Positions 15,514 through 24,383 are shown, numbered from the stretch's first letter. The stretch: 43,269 nucleotides of DNA from Planctomycetota bacterium (GCA_021809365.1 JAKBAC010000007.1:1-43269); one strand, 5' to 3'. Notes: generated by a model not told the origin, from the sequence alone. Made by a program: numbers and translations.

Positions 15514-16821
15514 ATGCAGCGACGTTTTCATCGTCATTTGGTTTCCCGGCGGCCCGCAGCGCCGCGTGCGATAACGCCGGCGGGTGACGTGGACCGGGAG
15601 ATAGATGCCGCAGCGCCGACAAGTCGGCTGAAAAGTTTTACCCCTCGTCCCGGCCTGGGCTGGGTGCAATTGCGCAATGCGGTATACAGTACATCCATAT
15701 TTAAAAAAATGGTGGGGAAAACTTCGCCCGCATTGGCCGCCGGTGAATTGGTGACGGTCTATGACCGGGACGGAATCATTTTCGGCGTTGGACTCTTTAA
15801 TCCGCAGTCGCAAATTGCGCTGCGGATGCTGAGTTTCAATGAAGCCCAGGTGGGGGAATCTTTCCTGGAGGAAAGATTAGCGCAGGCGGTGGAACTGCGG
15901 CGGAGCAGACTTAAACTTGATGCCGGCACCACAGCCTATCGCGTAGCGCATGCCGAGGGAGATGGTCTTCCGGGGCTGATCGTGGATCGGCTCGGTGACG
16001 CGGCGGTGGTGGAGATATTTTCCATGGCCATGTTCAAACGCATTGGCCGAATCAAACGTCAACTGCTGGAACTGCTGCCGGTGCAGCGGGTGATTTTCAG
16101 ATCGGATGAACATATTCAAAGAGCGGAAGGATTTGTTCTCAGGCCCGATGCCATAAGGGATGATCAGACCCGTGGGATGGTGGAGGAAAATGGTTTGCGG
16201 TTTGAGGTCGATCTGGCCACGGGGCATAAAACGGGGTTCTTTTGTGATCAGCGTGATAACCGTTTGGCGCTTACCCGATACACAATGGACGCACAAATGC
16301 TCGATGTATGTTGTTACTCCGGAGGATTTGGTATTTACGCGGCCGCCATCGGCCAGGCCGCCCATGTCACATCGGTGGATTTGGATGAAGACGCGGTGGC
16401 TTTGGCCAAACGGAACGCCCAATTAAATCGCATTTCACCGAGCCGGTATCAGAGCATTCACGCGGATGGCTTCGCTTATTTAAGGCAGATGAAACAGAAT
16501 GGGCAGTCTTATGATGTGGTGGTGCTGGATCCGCCGAAGCTGATCTCCGGCCGGGAGGAGTTTGCGGAAGGCCGCAAGTCCTATTTCGATTTCAATAAAC
16601 TTGCGCTGGCGGTGGTCAAACCGGGCGGCATGTTGGTGACTTGCTCATGCAGCGGGCTGATGGACATTCTGGAATTTCAGAACATGTTGCGCGGCGCGGC
16701 CCGAAGTGCGCAAAGGCGGGTGCAGATACTCGCCATCACGGGACCGGGGGCGGATCATCCGGTGATGACGGAATTTCTTGAGGGACAATACCTCAAATGC
16801 GTCTGGTGCCGGGTGTTGTAG
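15514..16821 (+). CDS. rlmI: RlmI-like class I SAM-dependent rRNA methyltransferase
   Basis: A 435-residue member of the COG1092 family, whose E. coli member RlmI makes m5C1962 in 23S rRNA. The order is a PUA-like RNA-binding domain (RPGLGWVQLRNAVYSTSIFKKMVG ... AGELVTVYDRDGIIFGVGLF), a linker domain with EGDGLPGLIVDRLGD, and a Rossmann methyltransferase domain with TGHKTGFFCDQRDNR, MLDVCCYSGGFGIYAA (SAM site), VLDPPKL and the catalytic-type Cys in LVTCSCSG. ATG 15514 is chosen because conserved sequence begins after it and AGGCGG lies upstream; an in-frame start at 15397 is possible but weaker. Within the family the exact nucleotide modified cannot be assigned by eye. Confidence 0.88.
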   Translation: MQRRFHRHLVSRRPAAPRAITPAGDVDREIDAAAPTSRLKSFTPRPGLGWVQLRNAVYSTSIFKKMVGKTSPALAAGELVTVYDRDGIIFGVGLFNPQSQIALRMLSFNEAQVGESFLEERLAQAVELRRSRLKLDAGTTAYRVAHAEGDGLPGLIVDRLGDAAVVEIFSMAMFKRIGRIKRQLLELLPVQRVIFRSDEHIQRAEGFVLRPDAIRDDQTRGMVEENGLRFEVDLATGHKTGFFCDQRDNRLALTRYTMDAQMLDVCCYSGGFGIYAAAIGQAAHVTSVDLDEDAVALAKRNAQLNRISPSRYQSIHADGFAYLRQMKQNGQSYDVVVLDPPKLISGREEFAEGRKSYFDFNKLALAVVKPGGMLVTCSCSGLMDILEFQNMLRGAARSAQRRVQILAITGPGADHPVMTEFLEGQYLKCVWCRVL

Positions 16822-16917
16822 GATCACATCATGCCACATTCGTGTGGCGCCGTTTCGGCGCGGTTGCGAAGCCATGCTACAATAGGTTGTGAATATTATC
16901 CGTCGGAGAATGATCGA

Positions 16918-17376
16918 ATGACCAACGCCCACGGAATGGATCGGCCGGGAATCATACTGGTGGATCATGGTAGTCGCCTGGCGTCCGCCAATGATATGCT
17001 TCTGGATGTGGTGGCGATGTTTCGGCAAGTCAGCGGTTATCAGATTGTGGAACCGGCCCACATGGAACTGGCCGCACCGAGTATCGCGGATGCTTTTTCG
17101 GCCTGCGTGCGGCAAGGTGCCACGCGCGTGGTTGTGCATCCGTATTTTCTGTCACCCGGGCGACACAGCACCGCCGATATTCCACGTCTTGTGGCCGCCG
17201 CCGCGGCGAAGGATCACAGCGATATTCCGTTCCATGTCACTGAGCCGCTGGGCCTCGATGAGAAAATCTGCCAGGTTGTCATGGATCGCATAGCCCAATG
17301 CGGTGATCGCAATTACAGTTGTGACTACTGCCGAAGCCGTGGCGGCCAAGGTGCGGCGGAGCAATCGCCAAAGTGA
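16918..17376 (+). CDS. CbiX/SirB-like sirohydrochlorin chelatase with C-terminal cysteine motif
   Basis: A 152-residue protein of the short CbiX/SirB class, which inserts Fe2+ or Co2+ into sirohydrochlorin for siroheme or cobalamin. The fold and metal ligands are visible: ILVDHGSR with His17, VVVHPYFLSPGRHSTADIP with His74 and His83, and HVTEPLGLDEKI. It is one-domain, so it would act as a homodimer like archaeal CbiX. Unusually, the tail carries Cys128-x6-Cys135-x2-Cys138 (CGDRNYSCDYC), which might bind metal or an Fe-S cluster. ATG 16918 follows GGAG at 9 nt. No other tetrapyrrole genes are in the window, so chelatase activity is inferred from family only. Confidence 0.82.
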   Translation: MTNAHGMDRPGIILVDHGSRLASANDMLLDVVAMFRQVSGYQIVEPAHMELAAPSIADAFSACVRQGATRVVVHPYFLSPGRHSTADIPRLVAAAAAKDHSDIPFHVTEPLGLDEKICQVVMDRIAQCGDRNYSCDYCRSRGGQGAAEQSPK

Positions 17377-17474
17377 CGATGGATGGATTATGATAGCCGG
17401 GTATGGATAGTCCGACGTGCCAGAATGTTACGTATAAGCCCCGCTTTTCCACCCTGTCGGCACCCGTGAGCCGC

Positions 17475-18077
17475 ATGGCTTTGGCCCGCACATTTATTGC
17501 GAATATGTTCTCCGCCGGCCGCGCGATGCGGCCCATTGGAGGGGCCCATCACCTGTGGCGTCGCGGCTTTCTGCTGGGGATGCTGGCATTGACGGTGCTG
17601 GTGGCGGGCTGTGCGACAAGCTTTGACTCCTCTGATAAACCTGGCCGGGTGCGGACGATCAGCGGTGAATTTAAGGTGTTGGATGTTCAGCCGTGGATGA
17701 ATAGTGCTGTCGTGCGGTTTGAAGGCCGGCGGTGCATGGCCTGGTGGGATAGTTATTCGGCTTTTTACGTCAATGGACATTTTACCCATCAACTGCCGAC
17801 GGTGGTTGGGGAACGGTATCACTTTGACGGCCTGTTGACGGATCGGGATGTGTACCTTGGGCAGGTCTGGGGAAATCAACCACCGCCGCGCTTTGGCATA
17901 GCTGCCGCTCCGATCAACCAATCGCAAATCATGCGGCACCGTTATTCAGATCGGACGGGAATGGAGTCGATCCCGCTGAGAAGTGGACTCAAGCTGCCCG
18001 CCGCAACCGAACCCTCCACCTATTCAGAGCCGACAAAACAGCATAAAATACCCCTTCCGACGCACTTGGGTTCGTAA
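17475..18077 (+). CDS. Predicted lipoprotein of unknown function
   Basis: The N-terminal region has a basic stretch and hydrophobic helix ending in a clear lipobox (RRGFLLGMLALTVLVAGC), so the mature protein should be a membrane-anchored lipoprotein. The mature part is about 155 residues, beta-rich in its first half (VRTISGEFKVLDVQPWMNSAVVRFEGRRC), then Pro/Ser-rich. I recognise no family. The start is uncertain: the frame is open from ATG 17403, and ATGs at 17475, 17505 and 17526 all precede the signal; 17475 has a weak GTGAG upstream, while 17526 would give the most usual signal length. The next gene starts 10 bp downstream, so they are probably co-transcribed. Confidence 0.65.
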   Translation: MALARTFIANMFSAGRAMRPIGGAHHLWRRGFLLGMLALTVLVAGCATSFDSSDKPGRVRTISGEFKVLDVQPWMNSAVVRFEGRRCMAWWDSYSAFYVNGHFTHQLPTVVGERYHFDGLLTDRDVYLGQVWGNQPPPRFGIAAAPINQSQIMRHRYSDRTGMESIPLRSGLKLPAATEPSTYSEPTKQHKIPLPTHLGS

Positions 18078-18087
18078 GAGGAAAAGA

Positions 18088-18918
18088 ATGACCGTATGGG
18101 TTCCCAACAACATCAGCAACCTGCTGCTCTATAACGCGACGGGATTGCTTATCCTCGGGATCATCGTCTGGCTGGAATTCGTGCGCGTCGCCAGACCGGT
18201 GCTGACGCTGTTGCTCGCCGCAGCCGGTGCGGCCTGTGGTTATGTGCTCCCGTTATTCTGGCACACGCAACTGGCCGGCCTGACCTTAATCATCATAGGA
18301 ATGGTACTGGGTATTTTACTGGGCGCAATTCTGTTTCGTCTCACGCAGGCCATTCTCTTTGGAATGCTGATGGCCCTATTATGCGGGGGACTGGTAGCCT
18401 GGCATGACGGCGCTTTTGTGACGCACGCAAGCAAGTCGCCATCCATGATAGCGCCGCAGGGAGGGCATCATGCGCCGCCTGTTGCGGAAGCATTATCCGC
18501 CGGATCGGTGACAACACGTTCAATGCCGCGGCGGGAACACCTGGCGCGGGAGATTCGCAACCGATTTAATCGTGCCGCCGCCGACTTTGGCCGACTTGAT
18601 GCATCGCAGAAAAGCCAGGTGCTGGCGGCCGCCGCCGCCGGACTGCTTGTGGCGATTCTGCTGGGACTGCTGTATCCCCGCGCTACGAGCGTCATCGGCG
18701 GGGCGTGGCTGGGGGCGGGAATGATTCTGTGGGCTGTGGCAGTTTTTACCCGACGCTTTGATCCCGGAATGCTTAAAATCATCCTCCATAACGTCCGGCC
18801 TATATGGATTTACGCGGGCCTGGGAATTCTGGGCATGGCCATTCAGGGGCGGCACATGCTCCAAGCGCGCAAGAAGAAGAAAGAGGCAAAAGATGAGAAA
18901 TCGAAAAAGAAGAAATAG
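18088..18918 (+). CDS. Polytopic membrane protein with lysine-rich tail, unknown function
   Basis: A 276-residue protein with about seven hydrophobic, Gly-rich helices in two groups separated by a hydrophilic loop (SKSPSMIAPQGGHHAPPVAEALSAG ... RREHLAREIRNRFNRAAADF). It ends in a strikingly basic tail (KKKKEAKDEKSKKKK). The helix style (GAACGYVLPLFW, GMVLGILLGAILF) is faintly like DUF4203/TMEM198 proteins, but this is not certain. ATG 18088 is preceded by AGAGGAAAAGA, a good ribosome site. Its 3' end overlaps the next gene's start by 26 bp, and that gene's AGAGG ribosome site lies in this coding sequence, so the two are likely translated together. Confidence 0.7.
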   Translation: MTVWVPNNISNLLLYNATGLLILGIIVWLEFVRVARPVLTLLLAAAGAACGYVLPLFWHTQLAGLTLIIIGMVLGILLGAILFRLTQAILFGMLMALLCGGLVAWHDGAFVTHASKSPSMIAPQGGHHAPPVAEALSAGSVTTRSMPRREHLAREIRNRFNRAAADFGRLDASQKSQVLAAAAAGLLVAILLGLLYPRATSVIGGAWLGAGMILWAVAVFTRRFDPGMLKIILHNVRPIWIYAGLGILGMAIQGRHMLQARKKKKEAKDEKSKKKK

Positions 18919-19696
18919 ACCCAAGGGCGCATCGGCCTGGATGGGCGCAGCGCTGCTTGCGTTGAATATGGTATTTGCCGGGGGCTGTGTTGATTTGACG
19001 GGGCGGCCAGCCGATCCGGTTCAGTCGGCGGTGGTGACCAGCACACAGGCGGTGTATGAGTATGAAGGCCATGCGTTTGGCATGCGCGGCTTTCTGGGCG
19101 TTTTCAGCCTCGGCATTGATGGCCTGGCCACGTATCTCAATACGCATCACATCATTGAGGCCGCCGCCATTGCCGATCACAGCAAGGGCCAGTTTCAGCG
19201 TATTTTGCTCCGAGATTACCGCCAACATCTGTTGCGCGGGCCGCTGATTTTGTATGGCCATTCCTGGGGTGCCGATGATCAGATACGCGTCGCCCGCGCA
19301 CTGGGCCGACATGGCATCAACGTGCAACTGCTGTTGTTAATTGATCCGGTGACGCCCGACCGGATTCCCCCGAATGTGGAAAGGTGCATTGATATTTACA
19401 AAAGCCATCCGGATACCGATTGGATGCCGATCTGGCGGGGGGTGCCGGCGAAGGCCAGGGATGTTTCCCGTACGCGCTTGACCAATATCAATCTCCGTTT
19501 TGCCGATGTCGGATTTCCCACAAAAAAGCTGACCCATGCCACCATCATCGACAGCCCCGGTGTCCAGAAGATGATGCTTCATGCCATTCTCAACGCCTGC
19601 CACCGCTGGCAATTGCGGCATCCGCGGTTGAATATGGCGGTTCAACCTCGGACACAAGACAAAGTGCTCAAAATGTCGGATAATCCATCCCCATGA
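18893..19696 (+). CDS. Alpha/beta-hydrolase-like lipoprotein
   Basis: A 267-residue protein with a basic start, a hydrophobic signal and a cysteine at 32 (ALNMVFAGGCVDL), which is a weak but plausible lipobox. The mature part looks like an alpha/beta hydrolase or thioesterase-type fold: the nucleophile elbow GHSWG with Ser124 after the strand LILY, a following strand LLLIDPV, and a late His in KKLTHATIIDSPG that could complete a Ser-Asp-His triad. The substrate is unknown. ATG 18893 has AGAGG 6 nt upstream within the preceding gene. The stop overlaps the thrS start as ATGA, so it is embedded in a tightly coupled unit with an essential gene. Confidence 0.75.
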   Translation: MRNRKRRNRPKGASAWMGAALLALNMVFAGGCVDLTGRPADPVQSAVVTSTQAVYEYEGHAFGMRGFLGVFSLGIDGLATYLNTHHIIEAAAIADHSKGQFQRILLRDYRQHLLRGPLILYGHSWGADDQIRVARALGRHGINVQLLLLIDPVTPDRIPPNVERCIDIYKSHPDTDWMPIWRGVPAKARDVSRTRLTNINLRFADVGFPTKKLTHATIIDSPGVQKMMLHAILNACHRWQLRHPRLNMAVQPRTQDKVLKMSDNPSP

Positions 19697-21669
19697 TTAT
19701 GATTACTCTGCCCGATGGGGCAAAAAAACAGTTTGAAACCGCTTCAGTCACACCTTTGCAGGTGGCCCAATCTATTGGCACGCGCCTCGCGCGCGATGCG
19801 GTGGGCGCGTTAATTAATGGCCAGCTTGCCGATTTATCCACGCCCATTACGCAGGATGCGGCGGTGGCCATTGTCACCGCCAAGCCGGATGATCCCAATT
19901 CCATTTATCTGCTGCGGCATTCCACCGCCCACGTTATGGCGGAGGCAATTACCCGGCTGTTTCCCACCGTGCGCCTGGCGTATGGGCCGCCGGTGGAAAC
20001 GGGGTTCTATTACGATATGGAGCTGGCGCAACCGATCCGGGAAGAGGATTTTCCCCGCATAGAATCTGAAATGCAAAAGATCGTCGCGGAGAATCGGCCA
20101 TTCACACGCTATGAGCTGGCACGCGATGCGGCTATATCCAAACTTGAAAAGGAAGGCAATCCATACAAACTGGACAATGCGCAACGTGCCATCGCCGCCG
20201 ATCCGCACGCGGTCATCAGCTTTTACGCCACCGGTTCGCCGGGGAAAAATTGGGAGGATCTCTGCCGCGGCCCCCATCTGCCCGCGACGGGTCGCATTGG
20301 CGCGTTCAAGGTGACCAGCGTTGCCGGCGCGTATTGGCATGGGGATGCGTCCAAGCAGCAACTGCAGCGGATTTATGGAACGGCATTTTTCAGCAAACAG
20401 GAATTGGACGCGCACCTGGCGCGGCTGGAAGAAGCGAAGCGGCGCGATCATCGCGTCATCGGCAAACAGCTTGGTTTGTTCACCATTTCACCGCTGGTGG
20501 GCAGCGGGCTGATTTTGTGGATGCCCAAAGGCGGCGTGGTCCGGCAGGAGTTGGAAAATTTCATGCGTCTGGAACTGATTCGCCGCGGTTACAGCATTGT
20601 TTATACGCCGCACATCGGCAATATCAATTTATACAAGGTCAGCGGCCATTATCCATATTATAAAGATTCGCAATTTCCGACGATCAAAATGAAGGAACGT
20701 GATGCCACGGACGAAAGCGAATATCTGCTTAAACCCATGAACTGTCCGCATCATATTCAGATATACGCCACCACGCCGCACAGCTACCGGGATTTGCCGA
20801 TCCGCATGGCGGAATTCGGTACGGTCTACCGTTTTGAACAATCCGGTGAACTTTCCGGCATGACGCGCGTGCGCGGTTTTACGCAGGATGATGCGCATTT
20901 ATTCTGTACGCCCGAACAGGTGGAAGCGGAGTTACGCTCCACCGTGGACATGGTGCTGCTGGTATTTCAGACGCTGGGCTTCACGGATTATCAGTGCCGC
21001 GTGAGCCTGCGTGATCCGGCGTCGGATAAATATGCGGGTGATCCGGCCTTATGGGATCGCGCGGAGGCCACGCTGCGAAAAATTGTCCGTGATGTGAAAA
21101 TCCGCCACGAAGAAGCCATCGGCGAAGCGGCCTTTTACGGCCCAAAGCTCGATTTTCTCGTCAAGGATGTCATCGGGCGGCAGTGGCAGCTTGGCACCGT
21201 GCAGTTGGATTATGTGCTGCCGGAACGCTTTGCCCTGGAATATATCGGCGCGGATAATGCCGCGCACCGGCCCGTGATGATCCACCGAGCGCCCTTTGGT
21301 TCCATGGAACGCTTCACCGGCATTCTTATTGAACATTTTGCCGGGGCATTTCCGACCTGGCTGGCACCGGTGCAGACGATGGTGCTGAGCATCAGTGAAA
21401 AATTTTCCGCCTACGCCGCCCAGGTCAACGGTCAACTTCTCGCAGCCGGTGTCCGCTCGGAACTGGATATTGCCGATGACAAGATCGGCGCGAAAATTCG
21501 CCGCGCGCGGGAGCAGAAAATTCCCTATCTGCTTGTGGTGGGGGCCAAGGAAATGGAATCCGGAGCGGTGGCGGTCCGCACCCGCAAAGATGAGGACCTC
21601 GGAGCCATGCCGCTGGCGGCGTTTATGGAAAAAATCCACGCGGAAATCAGCCATCACACGTTGAATTGA
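19693..21669 (+). CDS. thrS: Threonyl-tRNA synthetase
   Basis: ThrRS (658 aa) charges tRNA-Thr. Domain order is normal: TGS domain (residues 1-65), second N-terminal editing domain with HSTAHVMAEA and the later CRGPHLPATGRIGAFKV, class II catalytic core, and C-terminal anticodon-binding domain (from about residue 565). Zinc ligands fit the family: Cys351 (MNCPHH), His402 (TQDDAH) and His531 (MIHRAPFGSMERF), the last with motif 3. The ATG overlaps the upstream hydrolase stop as ATGA and has no Shine-Dalgarno sequence, so translation should depend on reinitiation; an in-frame ATG two codons later is possible. No T-box-like leader is visible. Confidence 0.97.
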   Translation: MIMITLPDGAKKQFETASVTPLQVAQSIGTRLARDAVGALINGQLADLSTPITQDAAVAIVTAKPDDPNSIYLLRHSTAHVMAEAITRLFPTVRLAYGPPVETGFYYDMELAQPIREEDFPRIESEMQKIVAENRPFTRYELARDAAISKLEKEGNPYKLDNAQRAIAADPHAVISFYATGSPGKNWEDLCRGPHLPATGRIGAFKVTSVAGAYWHGDASKQQLQRIYGTAFFSKQELDAHLARLEEAKRRDHRVIGKQLGLFTISPLVGSGLILWMPKGGVVRQELENFMRLELIRRGYSIVYTPHIGNINLYKVSGHYPYYKDSQFPTIKMKERDATDESEYLLKPMNCPHHIQIYATTPHSYRDLPIRMAEFGTVYRFEQSGELSGMTRVRGFTQDDAHLFCTPEQVEAELRSTVDMVLLVFQTLGFTDYQCRVSLRDPASDKYAGDPALWDRAEATLRKIVRDVKIRHEEAIGEAAFYGPKLDFLVKDVIGRQWQLGTVQLDYVLPERFALEYIGADNAAHRPVMIHRAPFGSMERFTGILIEHFAGAFPTWLAPVQTMVLSISEKFSAYAAQVNGQLLAAGVRSELDIADDKIGAKIRRAREQKIPYLLVVGAKEMESGAVAVRTRKDEDLGAMPLAAFMEKIHAEISHHTLN

Positions 21670-21703
21670 GCCGTTGAATTTCATCTGATTATCCCCGGAG
21701 ATT

Positions 21704-23143
21704 ATGCACGTTATGTCCACGCAACCTGATCACGTCGCACTGGTGCAACAACTTGCCGCCCTCGGACAGGAACATCTGTTCACTTTTTATGATCACCTTG
21801 TCCCGGCTCAAAGATTGGAATTGGATCGCCAGATTGCCAGTTTGGACTGGCCCCTGCTGGCGGAGCTGATTCGCACCGTGGTACTGCATCCCGAACCGCT
21901 GAAGGTCGCGGACAACATTGAACCGGCCCCGTATTTTCCAAATGATCCGAAAGATGCCGCAACACGGGACCGCTACCGTCAGGCGCAGCGCGTCGGAGAA
22001 CAATTGCTCAAGAGCAATCAAGTCGCCGCTTTCGTGGTCGCCGGTGGCCAAGGCTCGCGTCTGGGTTGGGATGCGCCCAAAGGCACATTCCCGGCTACCG
22101 CGATAAAAAATAAACCGTTGTTTCAGTGCTTTGCGGAATACCTCCGCGCCATGGAATTGCGCTTCCGTTGCACCATCCCCTTTTACCTGATGACCAGCAC
22201 CGCCAATCATCAGGCCACGGTGGATTTCTGGCTTCGCCATGACTTTTTCGGCCTGCCGCGTTCGCAGGTTATGTTTTTCTCCCAAGATATGCTCCCCGCC
22301 ATAAGTATGGATGGGAAGGTACTGCTGGAAACTCCCGGCACCCTGGCGTTGTCTCCCAACGGGCATGGCGGATCGCTCCTGGCGTTACATAAAAGCGGCG
22401 CGCTGGCTGACATGCAAAAGCGCGGCATCTCCCAGATCAGCTATTTTCAGGTGGATAATCCAATTGTTCGCTGCGTTGATCCGCTGTTCCTGGGTCTCCA
22501 TGAAATGGAGCATTCCGACATGTCCAGCAAGTGCTTGCCCAAGGTCGCCAGTAATGAGAAGGTCGGAAATATCTGTCTGGTTGACGGGAAAATGACCGTC
22601 ATTGAATATTCCGATTTCCCCGCCTCACTTGCCGAACAGCGCGGCCCGGACGGCCAACTGCGCTTTCGCGCCGGCAGCATTGCGCTGCACGCAATCCGCT
22701 GTGAGTTTGTGCAGCGCCTCAATGCCCGTGGCTTTGCGCTGCCGTATCATCGTGCCCTGAAAAAGGTGCCTTACGTTGATGTAACCACCGGCCAAACCGT
22801 GAAGCCCGAAAGGCCCAATGCCATAAAAATGGAAACATTTGTATTTGACGCCTTGCCATTGGCTCAAAGCAGCATCGTCTATGAAACGGATCGGATTGAT
22901 GATTTCGCTCCGATAAAAAATGCTCAAGGCGTTGACTCCGTCATATCCTCAAGGGAAATTGCGACACTGCGCAATTGCCGGTGGTTGGAAGCCGCCGGGA
23001 TAAAAGTGCCGCGCAAATCGGATGGAACTCCCGATTGCGCCATTGAGATTGCCGCATCATTCGCCTTATATCCCGATGATGTCAAAGCCAAGGTAGCTGA
23101 AATTCCCACTATCGCGCCCGGCGATCAGGCCTACCTGGCGTGA
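21704..23143 (+). CDS. UAP1-like UDP-N-acetylhexosamine/UDP-sugar pyrophosphorylase
   Basis: A 479-residue UDPGP-family enzyme that makes a UDP-sugar from UTP and a sugar 1-phosphate. It resembles the eukaryotic UAP1/AGX type rather than bacterial GlmU or GalU: nucleotide loop AFVVAGGQGSRLGWDAPKGTFP, uridine-binding NGHGGSLLALHKSG, YFQVDNPIVRCVDP and the late KMETFVFDALPLA block. If it uses GlcNAc-1-P, it would supply LpxA and peptidoglycan or outer-membrane sugars; this is inference. CGGAG lies 3 nt before ATG 21704 and 12 nt before a second ATG at 21713, so either may be used. It follows thrS by 34 bp and is probably in the same transcript. Confidence 0.88.
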   Translation: MHVMSTQPDHVALVQQLAALGQEHLFTFYDHLVPAQRLELDRQIASLDWPLLAELIRTVVLHPEPLKVADNIEPAPYFPNDPKDAATRDRYRQAQRVGEQLLKSNQVAAFVVAGGQGSRLGWDAPKGTFPATAIKNKPLFQCFAEYLRAMELRFRCTIPFYLMTSTANHQATVDFWLRHDFFGLPRSQVMFFSQDMLPAISMDGKVLLETPGTLALSPNGHGGSLLALHKSGALADMQKRGISQISYFQVDNPIVRCVDPLFLGLHEMEHSDMSSKCLPKVASNEKVGNICLVDGKMTVIEYSDFPASLAEQRGPDGQLRFRAGSIALHAIRCEFVQRLNARGFALPYHRALKKVPYVDVTTGQTVKPERPNAIKMETFVFDALPLAQSSIVYETDRIDDFAPIKNAQGVDSVISSREIATLRNCRWLEAAGIKVPRKSDGTPDCAIEIAASFALYPDDVKAKVAEIPTIAPGDQAYLA

Positions 23144-23153
23144 CGCGAAGCAG

Positions 23154-23210
23154 GACACGCTGCGCGGGTATGGTGGTATGGCCACGCCATCGCAATATCC
23201 CCGAGCACCG
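23154..23210. repeat. Half copy of the 15.0-kb palindromic repeat
   Basis: Shares GACAC, GCGGGTATGG, CAATA-CCCC and GAGCACCG in the same order with the left half of the palindrome at 14975-15139. It lies between the convergent pyrophosphorylase and tyrA genes. The near-palindrome GAGCACCGGTGTTC (from 23203) at its end may serve as a bidirectional hairpin there. Confidence 0.6.
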
Positions 23211-23249
23211 GTGTTCCGGGAAATCGCGTCTCCAGGTGCCGCCGCATCT

Positions 23250-24179
23250 TCACAACGACCTGCGGCGGGCCAGCAGTGATTCATGCTCTTCCTTGGCGTC
23301 CTGCAGGAATTTGTGAATCGCGGCCACATCCGATCGGCGAATGGCGGATTGCAATTTTTTCATATTTCGCATCGCGCTATTGAGCGTTTTATTTACCTGC
23401 GCACGATTGGTAAGAAATATATCCGTCCACATTCCCGGATCACCGGCGGCAATGCGCGTGGTATCGATAAATCCGCCGGCAATAGCGACACCCGCTTCGG
23501 GCTTTTGACCGGCGGTCATGGCGGTAATACAGGCCATGGCATGGGGTACATGACTGACCAGCGCGACCCATTGATCGTGCCGCTGCGCGTCGATCCGCAG
23601 CGTGCGCATGCCCAGGGACTGCCAGAAATCTTCAATTTTCACCATGGCCGCGGTGGTGCGGCTTCCCGTGAACGGTCCCCGCCCGCGAACTTTGGGTGAA
23701 CATAAAAGGCATAATGCGTCCGTGTATAAATCCGGCGTGGCATTTTCCGGCCCCCGTTTTTCGGAACCGGCCATGGGATGCGACCCAACAAAATCAACGG
23801 TATTGGGTAATAGTTTTGCGGCCCACTTCATGACCTGCTCTTTGGTGGAACCCACATCGGTCACCAGTGCCCCGCTTTTCAGACCGGGGGCGATGGCCTG
23901 CAGCAGCGCTGGAAACTGCCCGACATTGGCCGCCAGAATCACCAGATCACTGTCACGAACGCCGACCGCCGGATCGCACGCGGTCTCATCAATGGCGGAT
24001 ATTGCCAGCGCTTTATCAATGGATGTCGAACCGGCCCGCCCCACGCCGATGATACGCCGCGCCACACCGTGGCGCTTCATGGCCAGGCCCAGCGATGCCC
24101 CCAGCAAGCCTACGCCGATAATGGTGACGGATTGAAACGGTGCTTCCCGCATGGCTGGAAAGTCTATACGAAGACGCAT
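23250..24179 (-). CDS. tyrA: Prephenate dehydrogenase family protein (TyrA)
   Basis: A 309-residue NAD(P)-dependent prephenate/arogenate dehydrogenase for tyrosine synthesis. It has the Rossmann GxGxxG motif (TIIGVGLLGASLGLA), the VTDVGSTKEQV segment, the family motif FVGSHPMAGSEKRGPENA, and the helical domain with LVSHVPHAMA and GGFIDTTRIAAGDPGMWTDIFLTN. It has neither a fused chorismate mutase nor an ACT domain. The start is ATG 24179, with GGAG 6 nt upstream; a slightly longer open frame has no ribosome site. It is convergent with the pyrophosphorylase gene and follows the TPR gene on the same strand after a 204-bp spacer with an inverted repeat. Confidence 0.93.
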   Translation of the reverse strand: MRLRIDFPAMREAPFQSVTIIGVGLLGASLGLAMKRHGVARRIIGVGRAGSTSIDKALAISAIDETACDPAVGVRDSDLVILAANVGQFPALLQAIAPGLKSGALVTDVGSTKEQVMKWAAKLLPNTVDFVGSHPMAGSEKRGPENATPDLYTDALCLLCSPKVRGRGPFTGSRTTAAMVKIEDFWQSLGMRTLRIDAQRHDQWVALVSHVPHAMACITAMTAGQKPEAGVAIAGGFIDTTRIAAGDPGMWTDIFLTNRAQVNKTLNSAMRNMKKLQSAIRRSDVAAIHKFLQDAKEEHESLLARRRSL

Positions 24180-24215
24180 TGAATCTCCACCGTAATGAAT
24201 CATGCCGGAGTGGTA

Positions 24216-24353
24216 ATGCAGGGTCTTTTAGTTTTCTGTTTATTCGGTACGTTTCGTCTTTGTGACGTTCTCGGATCGAACGATTTATACGGAAATTCGA
24301 TCAAGCTGCCCCTCTACAACCTAAGCGGCCCTGAAAACTAAAATGCCCTGCAT
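24216..24353. repeat. Small element with 21-nt inverted ends
   Basis: The arm at 24216-24236 (starting ATGCAGGG) and the arm at 24333-24353 (ending CCCTGCAT) are inverted with 19 of 21 positions paired, around a 96-bp centre. It lies between the TPR gene and tyrA. It may be a tiny MITE or a structured attenuator; no clear target duplication was found. Confidence 0.65.
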
Positions 24354-24383
24354 GGTGATTGGCGTACAACTCACTTAACCGGG

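Noticed and set aside
19834..20451. Long minus-strand frame opposite thrS
   Set aside because: Antisense shadow of a well-conserved gene; no ribosome site and no family likeness. The same applies to long frames opposite lpxA (1308-1889), the rRNA methyltransferase (15877-16422), thrS (21049-21720), the pyrophosphorylase (21689-22366) and LptG (42133-42810).
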